Shown here: positions 12,984 through 18,498 of the stretch, piece after piece
Position numbering within the stretch: position 1 is the stretch's first letter
Layout: the number at the start of each line of letters is the position of its first letter
IMG/VR virus record: IMGVR_UViG_3300025280_002275
Location: 1-24,765 of that record
From: a virus
Reading direction: 5' to 3' (one strand)
Length of the DNA: 24,765 nucleotides
Notes under the pieces: model-generated
What the model was told of the DNA's origin: nothing
What the model saw: the letters and a program-made list of their open reading frames with translations, nothing else
Databases searched by the model: none
Made by a program: the position numbers and the translations under genes

Positions 12984-13863
12984 ACCAATTTGGGGGCGGA
13001 ATAAACGCTTGGTGTCCACCTATGGCAATCACCCAGGGCTTGGGTGGAGCCGTGTTGTTCTTTATCTCATATCCGACATACCAGTAATGACTTAGGAATA
13101 GCTTTACCGCCCACCGCAAAGCCCGCATACGAATTTGGCCGTCAGGAAGCCTACCCTGCTCATAAGCCTTCTTTGCACTTGTCTCTTTCTTATAGGAACC
13201 ACTGGATAGAGCCTTCTTCGCAGTCTCGGCGTACTTCCCTGCATCATTGTTCGCTATCTCGTACAGCTTTCTATCAGCGAGCATGTGACCGTAGAAATCC
13301 TTATCACTGTTCTGCACCTTCTCAAAGGAAGATGCAATCTTGAAGCACAGTGTCTTCAGTTGACTGTTCCACGGACGCTTCTCGTTCTTGTCCCATGTTA
13401 CCGTAGGGTCAAGTCCTGCAAATCGCCATATACCCGCAGGGGTTTTTGCTATGTTCAAATCTATATGTGCAAGTAACCCTGCTGTAATAACTGGACCGAT
13501 TCCATGTATTGACCTAGCCCACTGACCCAGTGCCTGGCTTGAACCGTATTCATCCAGAACTTTATAGATCTGGTTCTCAGCAAACTTGAAGTTCTTGAAG
13601 TTGACATCCAGCAAATTGTGAGGTTCCTCGGCCTTCTTAGTTTCGGCAATCTGATTTCCAGCTCGGATACGGCCCTTCTGTGCCATGTAATAGTTATCGA
13701 CTAAGAACCTCGCTTCTTTAGCTGTTGCAGATCTAGCCAGCTTTCGCAGGTCATCATCAATAGCGGTCATAGATTCGGGGGCGCATCCGGGGCAAATGAG
13801 TCCAGACCCACAGAGAAAACATTCATCCTGTAATTCAATCTCAACCTTGGCAACTGTCATCAT
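12982..13863 (-). CDS. Stand-alone IS110-like helix-hairpin-helix protein with N-terminal zinc knuckle
   Basis: 293 residues. CFLCGSGLICPGC (C15, C18, C24, C27) is a four-cysteine zinc site. Residues 105-180 resemble the C-terminal (transposase_20) half of IS110-family recombinases: SIHGIGPVITAGLLAHID helix-hairpin-helix, IWRFAGLDPTV, then KRPWNSQLKTLCFKIASSF. The remainder is helical and ends in PPKPWVIAIGG. The N-terminal RuvC-like DEDD catalytic domain of IS110 enzymes is absent, and no insertion-sequence ends are seen, so it looks domesticated. Two ATGs (13863, 13860) follow AAAGGAG. The 35-bp array starts at its stop codon. A DNA- or RNA-binding role is inferred. Confidence 0.8.
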   Translation of the reverse strand: MMTVAKVEIELQDECFLCGSGLICPGCAPESMTAIDDDLRKLARSATAKEARFLVDNYYMAQKGRIRAGNQIAETKKAEEPHNLLDVNFKNFKFAENQIYKVLDEYGSSQALGQWARSIHGIGPVITAGLLAHIDLNIAKTPAGIWRFAGLDPTVTWDKNEKRPWNSQLKTLCFKIASSFEKVQNSDKDFYGHMLADRKLYEIANNDAGKYAETAKKALSSGSYKKETSAKKAYEQGRLPDGQIRMRALRWAVKLFLSHYWYVGYEIKNNTAPPKPWVIAIGGHQAFIPPPNW

Positions 13864-13898
13864 GTCTCCTTTCCTATCCTAATGTCGTGCTAGACGTT

Positions 13899-13904
13899 AG
13901 TATA
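13899..13904 (-). promoter_or_regulatory. Candidate -10 box for the IS110-like gene
   Basis: On the minus strand GTGTTATACTAACG contains TATACT, 36 bases before the start codon region of the IS110-like gene. The -35 region at 17 bases (GTCGAA) is poor, so an activator or weak promoter would be needed. It lies between the 36-bp palindrome and the gene, a sensible position for a regulated promoter. Confidence 0.35.
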
Positions 13905-13975
13905 ACACAAACCTTGTGCATTTCGACCACGATTCTACTAGATTCCCTCACAAGTCTCTTAAAGAACATGACATG

Positions 13976-14011
13976 TAGTACATACCTGTTCTTAAGAACA
14001 GGTATGTACTA
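13976..14011. promoter_or_regulatory. 36-bp perfect palindrome
   Basis: TAGTACATACCTGTTCTT (13976-13993) is exactly mirrored on the other strand by 13994-14011, with no loop. It starts 13 bases beyond the stop of the leftward gene at 14024 and about 110 bases before the IS110-like gene. There is no T-run, so it is better explained as an operator for a dimeric or tetrameric protein (or cruciform/replication site) than as a simple terminator, although it could also stop transcription. Confidence 0.7.
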
Positions 14012-14023
14012 GTACAGTACAGT

Positions 14024-14275
14024 TCATGTCTGTTTTTCTACGACATGGTAATTCGGATAACGTCCAACAATTTTGTACTCATCGGATTGCTCCTCGACAA
14101 ATGCAACGTGGATCGCGTTCCGAATGTCTCGTTTCGACTCGCCATAGGGATGCTCGTAAATGTGAAGTTCTTCACCATCGTGGACGGTGAAGAATTTCAG
14201 TGAGCGATAATCGCCACGTTTCAGCGTCCCAACATGCCACCATCCTAGTACCATCCTATTGTCGTAGCTACTCAT
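14024..14275 (-). CDS. Small hypothetical protein
   Basis: 83 residues, AAGGAG eight bases before the ATG; the start overlaps the upstream stop (ATGA). The sequence is beta-rich with WWHVGTLKRGDYRSLKFF, ELHIYEHPYGESKRDIRNAI and YKIVGRYPNYHVV, a compact soluble domain with many aromatic and charged residues. No family recognised. Last gene of the small-gene cluster before the 36-bp palindrome. Confidence 0.7.
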   Translation of the reverse strand: MSSYDNRMVLGWWHVGTLKRGDYRSLKFFTVHDGEELHIYEHPYGESKRDIRNAIHVAFVEEQSDEYKIVGRYPNYHVVEKQT

Positions 14276-14778
14276 ACTTGCACTCCTTCCGGGATGCCGC
14301 CTAATCGCCCCTCATCCACATCGAGTAGTTGTTGCTGCGAAAGCGCATCCTTCCTGACATAGACATCATCGCCCACGTTTATGTAGCTATTAGCATCACT
14401 ACTGGTACAGTTAATTATGTCTCCGGTTAGATAGCCGTCACCATCCACCTCTGGGTAGTAGTCAGTCCAATCAGCGGAGTTAATGAGGCCAACGGCGATA
14501 GGATTTTCGTAGTGCAGTCCCTCTGCCTTCTGGACTATGATATTCAGCAACTCCCAGGATGTGGGTTCTCGACTGTCGAATTTCGGTCCACCCGCCCAGT
14601 ATGTGACTATCTTGTAGCCACTCTGTGTGTGATGCCACGGCTCAAATTCAAACCATACAAGATCCCCATGCTTAACAGCGTGACGCTCATCAGCCGTTAG
14701 GCGTGTGACGCTCCTGTACTGCATCGTTCCCCAGCCGTTTTTCTGCGCAGTTTTTGATTCAATGAATTGTTGTCTCAA
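14272..14778 (-). CDS. Hypothetical protein (TTG start)
   Basis: 168 residues from TTG at 14778: GAGGTG lies six bases upstream and the start overlaps the upstream stop (TTGA). The next in-frame ATG (14724, MQYRSVTRL) is an alternative. The protein has an aromatic-rich beta core (LVWFEFEPWHHTQSGYKIVTYW) and an acidic second half. No known family or catalytic motif seen. Part of the coupled series 15295-14024. Confidence 0.65.
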   Translation of the reverse strand: MRQQFIESKTAQKNGWGTMQYRSVTRLTADERHAVKHGDLVWFEFEPWHHTQSGYKIVTYWAGGPKFDSREPTSWELLNIIVQKAEGLHYENPIAVGLINSADWTDYYPEVDGDGYLTGDIINCTSSDANSYINVGDDVYVRKDALSQQQLLDVDEGRLGGIPEGVQV

Positions 14779-15035
14779 CTTTGCACCTCACTGGCCTTGG
14801 CTGGTCGGGACCGAGTAAAAACTCGCTTCGCGGTGGTTGTCAGGGTATCGTTCTCCCGCCAAGGCGAGTAATGGGACTCGTAGCGAAACACGCTCATGGT
14901 GGTTGCAGCGGCGAATGCATCGCCCTTGCTACCTACAGTGCACTTCTGGAACAGGGTTACCCACTCCAGCATCTCCTTGGTGGAGAAGCCCAGATATTTC
15001 TCGCCATAGACCCGAATACCGTATTTCCCTCTCAT
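14775..15035 (-). CDS. Small hypothetical protein
   Basis: 86 residues with an excellent ribosome binding site (GAGGAGGTG) before the ATG, which overlaps the upstream stop (ATGA). KYGIRVYGEKYLGFSTKEMLEWV is a strand-strand-helix opening and the end is basic (TTTAKRVFTRSRPAKASE). Unknown family; small phage early protein by position. Confidence 0.7.
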   Translation of the reverse strand: MRGKYGIRVYGEKYLGFSTKEMLEWVTLFQKCTVGSKGDAFAAATTMSVFRYESHYSPWRENDTLTTTAKRVFTRSRPAKASEVQS

Positions 15036-15295
15036 ACGTTCACCTCCTCGGTGGCCCTGGCTATGGCATCTTCAGCGTGTTTCTTAACTGCGGCGAGTCC
15101 TACGGCGTGAACCAGGATATCCACCGGAATCAGTGTAGGAGTATTACTATCGCCTGCAAACAAGGCCAGGCACGGTATCAATTCATCAGTAATGCTACCC
15201 ATGGTGTATGTCATGGTCCTGCCAGTTACAGGCTCCTCATAATGCCAACTGGGACTGTCCGCTGTAATGATCGGTTCTCTTCCTGTTTTTGTCAT
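15032..15295 (-). CDS. Small hypothetical protein
   Basis: 87 residues from ATG at 15295 (MTKTGREPIITADSPSWHYE), chosen because AAGGAG lies five bases before it; a longer frame from 15319 starts upstream of that site. The C-terminal half is a helical stretch (VDILVHAVGLAAVKKHAEDAIARATEEVN). No family recognised. Its leader belongs to the repeated leader family described separately. Confidence 0.65.
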   Translation of the reverse strand: MTKTGREPIITADSPSWHYEEPVTGRTMTYTMGSITDELIPCLALFAGDSNTPTLIPVDILVHAVGLAAVKKHAEDAIARATEEVNV

Positions 15296-15310
15296 GTCAT
15301 CTCCTTCACT

Positions 15311-15343
15311 GAACTCCAAGGATTAACCACCGGAATGTGTGTC
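15311..15343 (-). repeat. Repeated intergenic leader, copy A
   Basis: Begins GAACTCCAAGGATTAACC on the + strand and continues with ACCGGAATGTGTGTC, directly before the ribosome binding site of the 15295 gene. It matches copy B at 15653-15686 with a few differences and one small gap, and the first half also matches copy C at 15900-15916. In copy B the same sequence encodes the end of the neighbouring protein; here it is non-coding. Confidence 0.75.
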
Positions 15344-15347
15344 GTTG

Positions 15348-15638
15348 TCACCTCGCTTCCATCATTTGATTAGCAAGCAGCCATGCACTATTTCTCATAT
15401 TTACGTAGTTGTCACCTAGGATATCTATGTCGCCTTTACCCACAACCGCTTGGATTGATTCCATCATTACCATGTCTGCATCGCAATAATCGTGCGAGTA
15501 ACAGAATCGATTACTGGTTCTTGCGGAATTTGATATACGCATGGCATCAAATTCCGCACACGTTAATTCATCCCGCAACCCTGCAATAAATCTACGAGCT
15601 ATCCTCGCCAGTGAGTTGCCACCTGTTATTTTTGTCAT
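15348..15638 (-). CDS. Small hypothetical protein
   Basis: 96 residues from ATG at 15638 (MTKITGGNSLARIARRFIAG), eight bases after AGGAG; an ATG two codons earlier (15644) is only two bases from that site. Mostly helical with ARIARRFIAGLRDELTCAEFDAMRIS and a C-terminal IDILGDNYVNMRNSAWLLANQMME. Two close cysteines (FCYSHDYCDAD) might bind metal. Family not recognised. Confidence 0.65.
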   Translation of the reverse strand: MTKITGGNSLARIARRFIAGLRDELTCAEFDAMRISNSARTSNRFCYSHDYCDADMVMMESIQAVVGKGDIDILGDNYVNMRNSAWLLANQMMEAR

Positions 15639-15652
15639 AGCCATTACTCCTT

Positions 15653-15686
15653 GAACTGTAAGGTCTTAACTACCGGAATGTGTGTC
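15653..15686 (-). repeat. Repeated intergenic leader, copy B
   Basis: Begins GAACTGTAAGGTCTTAACT on the + strand and continues with ACCGGAATGTGTGTC. Read on the minus strand it supplies the last codons (DTHSGS and stop) of the zinc-ribbon gene at 15666 and then the leader of the 15638 gene. Near-identical to copy A, which sits at the equivalent place in the next gene boundary. Confidence 0.75.
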
Positions 15687-15881
15687 AGTAGCCTCGCTTT
15701 CTGTTGAACAATTTTCACATGTCCAAAATTCGACATGTTCCCAACTAGAGCCGTTACTAGAGCCGTTCTGCCATGATTCGGTGTGGCTATAGCGTATCGT
15801 GGTATCCTCAACCAGGCATTGGGGGCAAGTTGCGTAATCCTCAGTTAATATTTTCGGCGGGTTGTATAATAAATCACTCAT
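15666..15881 (-). CDS. Small zinc-ribbon protein
   Basis: 71 residues. CPQC (19-22) and CENC (55-58) separated by a Ser/Gly/Asn-rich, aromatic loop give a four-cysteine zinc ribbon. GAGGAG lies nine bases before the ATG. The N-terminus reads LLYNPPKIL, the same short peptide coded at the start of the gene at 16468, with matching DNA. The last codons lie in the repeated leader copy B. Unknown function. Confidence 0.7.
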   Translation of the reverse strand: MSDLLYNPPKILTEDYATCPQCLVEDTTIRYSHTESWQNGSSNGSSWEHVEFWTCENCSTESEATDTHSGS

Positions 15882-15931
15882 TTGCCATTGCTCCTCAACT
15901 GAACTGTAAGGATTTAGCTTGATAACAGCCG

Positions 15932-16165
15932 CTAATCTTGTGCCTGTTGATATGCCGGATACAGGTGTTCCGGGACCGCGTCGATATGGCGGAGTACATA
16001 TAGTTCGTACTGATCAACATCGTAGGATTTCAGTTCAGCAACGCCTATAGCGCTCAGGGCTTTATCGATTGCATCTGATGGGCAAGTGGCGTCAACCGTT
16101 GCGATTACTTCATCGCCCGGAGGGTAATTCATGGCAGCATCGGTATCGATTACCAGATAGATCAT
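15932..16165 (-). CDS. Small hypothetical protein
   Basis: 77 residues, GGGGAG eight bases before the ATG. MIYLVIDTDAAMNYP opens with a beta strand, then VIATVDATCPSDAIDKAL and YELYVLRHIDAVP form an alternating strand/helix pattern, a small ferredoxin-like or similar fold. No motif indicating an activity. Upstream of it lies a 13-bp-stem hairpin. Confidence 0.65.
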   Translation of the reverse strand: MIYLVIDTDAAMNYPPGDEVIATVDATCPSDAIDKALSAIGVAELKSYDVDQYELYVLRHIDAVPEHLYPAYQQAQD

Positions 16166-16214
16166 AATTCAAACTCCCCGGCGGTATTATGGGCCCCGCC
16201 ATCCGGCCGCTATG

Positions 16215-16269
16215 ATTAGCTATCCGATGGAACCTTGAAAAGATTTTCAAGGTTCCGGCAGTAGCTAAT
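16215..16269 (-). terminator. Long two-part hairpin at the end of a small gene
   Basis: GGAACCTTGAAAA (16229-16241) pairs perfectly with TTTTCAAGGTTCC (16244-16256), 13 base pairs around a two-base loop, and an outer stem ATTAGCTA (16215-16222) with TAGCTAAT (16262-16269) encloses it. It overlaps the stop of the gene at 16265. The lack of a T-run on either side argues against a classic intrinsic terminator; it may stabilise the 3' end, attenuate, or bind a protein. Confidence 0.5.
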
Positions 16270-16468
16270 TTTGTGACAATACCTTGAGGGCTAGCTCGTA
16301 TTCGTGGTCAAGGTTATTTTTGAGTGTTTGCCGCATCCTGGCTTTAACCTCGCCATGCGTTGCCGAGATGGCCTCTACGCCTACGCCGCGTAGCGCGGCA
16401 ACAATCGTCCTAACTTTTAATATTTTCGGTGGGTTCATCAGTAAGTTGAATCGCTGCTCCATTGTCAT
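16265..16468 (-). CDS. Small hypothetical protein
   Basis: 67 residues from ATG at 16468 (MTMEQRFNLLMNPPKIL), with AGGAG eleven bases upstream; a longer frame from 16549 would overlap the next gene and has no better start. NPPKIL near the N-terminus is shared with the zinc-ribbon gene at 15881. The rest is a helical basic/acidic module (RTIVAALRGVGVEAISATHG, ARMRQTLKNN). No family recognised. Confidence 0.65.
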   Translation of the reverse strand: MTMEQRFNLLMNPPKILKVRTIVAALRGVGVEAISATHGEVKARMRQTLKNNLDHEYELALKVLSQN

Positions 16469-16494
16469 GTTGTCACTAACTCCTACAACGCCTA

Positions 16495-16857
16495 TTAAAT
16501 GTGAGTTTGTTCGTATCTTTTTTCTGCGCCATCTGCAAACGGTTCCCAAAAGATCTTATGTATCTCTTCTGTTACGTCCGATTCCATTGCCAGGTATGTT
16601 GATAGCATGCGCATAGTGCGCCAGTCTGCATCATTCGCAGACATTGCCCGAACATCTGCGGCATCTGGTTCGTTATCAGAGGCCTTCAGGGCTATTTCAT
16701 TTGCACTGTAATGGATGACGTATTCATTGCCATCTACAGATTCACTCACGAACTGTTGACGTTCATCATCTTGCCCATTTGGATATTCTTTGATTGCTTC
16801 CTCTGCTATGTTTCGTACTGTTTTTATATAATCCAATTCACTCCAAGCCATTGTCAT
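16495..16857 (-). CDS. Hypothetical phage protein
   Basis: 120 residues (118 if ATG at 16851 is used; AGGAG is three bases before the first ATG and nine before the second). AWSELDYIKTVRNIAEEAIKEY is an N-terminal helix, GNEYVIHYSANEIALKASDNE a strand-helix module, and the C-terminal half is helical and acidic (TEEIHKIFWEPFADGAEKR). Similar small acidic proteins occur in early regions of many phages, function unknown. The double start ATGACAATGG is also found at the 16468 gene. Confidence 0.7.
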   Translation of the reverse strand: MTMAWSELDYIKTVRNIAEEAIKEYPNGQDDERQQFVSESVDGNEYVIHYSANEIALKASDNEPDAADVRAMSANDADWRTMRMLSTYLAMESDVTEEIHKIFWEPFADGAEKRYEQTHI

Positions 16858-16875
16858 TTACTCCTGTGTGTGTGG

Positions 16876-17073
16876 TTATCCGATTGTCGTTACTATGTCG
16901 CGTACATAGTGGTCTGTATCAGTCAACATTTTGATTAGGTCTGGCGCGTACTGTGCCGCACAACTAAATCTACCCTCGGTCGAACCACGGTATCGAACGT
17001 TGACATTCTGCAGCCTAGGCAGTTCTTCCAGTTCTTCAATTGTCGTAATCCATCTGTCACTTCCAATGATCAT
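16876..17073 (-). CDS. Small hypothetical protein
   Basis: 65 residues, AAGGGGGAAA ahead of the ATG. MIIGSDRWITTIEELEELPRLQNVNVRYRG suggests strand-helix-strand, then APDLIKMLTDTDHYVRDIV helix. No recognised family or motif. A 28-bp imperfect palindrome lies in the gap just upstream. Confidence 0.65.
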   Translation of the reverse strand: MIIGSDRWITTIEELEELPRLQNVNVRYRGSTEGRFSCAAQYAPDLIKMLTDTDHYVRDIVTTIG

Positions 17074-17114
17074 TTGTGTTTCCCCCTTCCATTAGATTTA
17101 GGCCTTGATTGCCC

Positions 17115-17142
17115 ATGTCATAACCTCCGGAGGCCATGACAT
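17115..17142. promoter_or_regulatory. Imperfect palindrome, operator- or hairpin-like
   Basis: ATGTCAT (17115-17121) and ATGACAT (17136-17142) flank a perfect CCTCCGGAGG core (17124-17133), separated by symmetric two-base mismatches (AA and CC). An outer GATT/AATC pair (17107-17110 with 17147-17150) extends the symmetry. It occupies the 150-base gap between two leftward genes. Two-fold symmetry fits a repressor site; as RNA it would fold into a 12-pair stem. Confidence 0.5.
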
Positions 17143-17225
17143 CGATAATCAAAATGGCATAGGTTGACCCTATACTTTGCGCTACTAACGCGGCGCATAA
17201 TCAGGCAAAACCTGAAGCGGTAAAA

Positions 17226-17540
17226 CTATTCCTGATGCTTACAGGCAAGGATGGATTTAATCCCACCCACAACCCGATAACAAACATTCTTATAATGGAC
17301 ATACCCACAACACAATGTGCCGTTGCGCTTATGAAACCTTCCCTTGAATTCGGCACAGGGTTGCACTGGTTTGGGCTTGATACTGGCAAGCCTCAGGCCC
17401 GATGTCCAGCGATATTGCTCAATGTTCCTGGGCTTGATAGGCGGCTTTACCAGTGAGTCGTTGAGAATCTTCCAAGGGTATCTTGGAGATTCCCAGTTCA
17501 CCTTGGCTTTGCCGCCACGCCGTGTTGGTCGTTGTCCCAT
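17226..17540 (-). CDS. First gene of the leftward operon; basic hypothetical protein
   Basis: 104 residues from ATG at 17540 (a GTG one codon earlier is possible), with AGGAAGTGA just upstream. N-terminus is strongly basic (MGQRPTRRGGKAKVNW), and the middle carries KPPIKPRNIEQYRW. The C-terminal part has a Cys/His cluster (CCGYVHYKNVCYR, ACKHQE) that could hold zinc. Family not recognised. As the gene nearest the control region it may be regulatory, but nothing in the sequence proves it. Confidence 0.6.
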   Translation of the reverse strand: MGQRPTRRGGKAKVNWESPRYPWKILNDSLVKPPIKPRNIEQYRWTSGLRLASIKPKPVQPCAEFKGRFHKRNGTLCCGYVHYKNVCYRVVGGIKSILACKHQE

Positions 17541-17602
17541 CACTCACTTCCTGTCGTCTATGTTGGCGTCACGCTAGCTATGAAAACACACCTTCAATGG
17601 TT

Positions 17603-17608
17603 TGTCAA
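17603..17608 (-). promoter_or_regulatory. Candidate -35 box of the leftward operon
   Basis: On the minus strand the sequence reads TTGACA, a perfect -35 box, about 63 bases before the start of the first leftward gene. The -10 at 17-18 bases (TTTCAT/TTCATA) is weak. Two TAGCTATGA repeats (17575-17583 and 17613-17621) bracket it, as operators would. Confidence 0.4.
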
Positions 17609-17758
17609 GTCTTAGCTATGATCTGGCTATGCAGTCATGTGACTGAGGTACAGGCTGTCATGGTGGGCACAGTCAGGCGATCCATATAGCCTCGTCTGAC
17701 AGACCAATGCCAAATCAGCTGATATGGCCTGGCACGACATGGCACGTATGTACAATTG

Positions 17759-18014
17759 TGTATACATGTACATCGACACGAAATAAAGACCTTCAGAAGT
17801 CTTTCCCCGGAGTACACTGTCTTGGGGGGTGGGGATCCCGATCCGGATCCCGATCCCACGCACACGCGCACGAGGGGGGCAGGGCTTGGCGATGTCTTTA
17901 TATTACTATGGATACCCGTGCCAGAATTTTGCATGTATCAGGCGGTTACAGTGTATACACGTACATGGTTGTACAGTCATGGACGGCTGTATACAGTCAT
18001 GTACACTGTATACA
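17759..18014. promoter_or_regulatory. Cluster of TGTATACA palindromes (candidate operators)
   Basis: The eight-base palindrome TGTATACA occurs exactly at 17759-17766, 17952-17959, 17988-17995 and 18007-18014; two of them extend to ten bases (GTGTATACAC at 17951, CTGTATACAG at 17987). Related ATGTACAT, TTGTACA and CATGTACA words lie between them. Such density in a promoter region suggests cooperative binding sites of a phage regulator, whose gene is not identified. Confidence 0.5.
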
Positions 18015-18104
18015 CATTCTATACATTTAAAGAATTACAGTTATTACGGTTATTACGGTTATTTATGTATGTTGTCGGGATTAGTACATGGTTTGATTAA
18101 GTTA

Positions 18105-18157
18105 ACCGGGGTGTGATGAGATCGCCTTTAGAGGCATAGATCGAGTTACGCCCCGGT
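18105..18157. other. Stable hairpin, possible structured RNA or operator
   Basis: ACCGGGGTGT (18105-18114) pairs with ACGCCCCGGT (18148-18157) with one G-U pair, and an inner stem GCCT/AGGC (18124-18127 with 18132-18135) lies inside. No T-run follows on the + strand. The 53-base length is too short for a tRNA. It may be a short regulatory RNA or a terminator for stray transcripts entering the control region. Confidence 0.4.
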
Positions 18158-18217
18158 GTATTAAAAAGGTTCACGGTTCTTAAGACATGTCTTGTACTGT
18201 ACTGTCTTGTCTTTAAA

Positions 18218-18279
18218 TATTACATGTATTACATGGAATACAGGTACCTTTACAGGCACCTCATGTAATACATGTAATA
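18218..18279. repeat. 18-base perfect inverted repeat with 26-base loop
   Basis: TATTACATGTATTACATG (18218-18235) is exactly complementary to CATGTAATACATGTAATA (18262-18279). Each arm itself contains the palindrome ACATGT. The loop carries AGGTACCT. The + strand after it is pyrimidine-rich. Looks like paired operator sites or a transcript-start-region hairpin ahead of the terminase operon. Confidence 0.7.
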
Positions 18280-18280
18280 G

Positions 18281-18350
18281 TTTCTTTCTTTGTTACTTTC
18301 TTTCTTTGTTTGTCGGAGAAACCGTAGAAAGGGTAGAAAGGGTAGAAAGG
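18281..18350 (+). repeat. Short tandem repeats in the rightward leader
   Basis: TTTCTTTCTTTGTT is present twice (18281-18294 and 18297-18310), followed by three head-to-tail copies of GTAGAAAGG (18324-18332, 18333-18341, 18342-18350). A nine-base stem GCCGTTCTC/GAGAACGGC (18357-18365 with 18399-18407) follows. They lie in the long leader of the rightward operon. Confidence 0.65.
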
Positions 18351-18498
18351 GTGCTGGCCGTTCTCGGTGGTTTCCATTCCGCTGTTCCGTATAGGGGTGA
18401 GAACGGCAGAACGGAAACTACTGACAGGCTCTGGGTGGCTTGTTACAGTGCTGTATTCCGTTCCCGTGAATTTCCGTGTAGTTATTGCGGTACATGTA

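Noticed and set aside
12549-13095. Plus-strand ORFs running across the array (such as 12549-12872, 12698-12907, 12838-13095)
   Set aside because: The 35-base period shifts frame each unit, so no peptide repeat is kept; there are no ribosome binding sites and they oppose the operon.
12982-13863. Complete IS110 insertion sequence
   Set aside because: No N-terminal DEDD domain, no second element end and no interrupted gene are visible; the gene is embedded in the phage operon with its own ribosome binding site.
17627-17934. Minus-strand ORFs of 78 and 99 codons
   Set aside because: Same region of palindromes, no start signals, no protein-like pattern.
17707-18116. Three overlapping plus-strand ORFs in the control region
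   Set aside because: No ribosome binding sites, compositionally odd products (His/Tyr/Thr-rich from GTATAC repeats), mutually overlapping frames; better explained as regulatory DNA.
18105-18157. tRNA gene
   Set aside because: The stem resembles an acceptor stem, but only about 53 bases are enclosed and no anticodon or T-arm of normal form can be folded.
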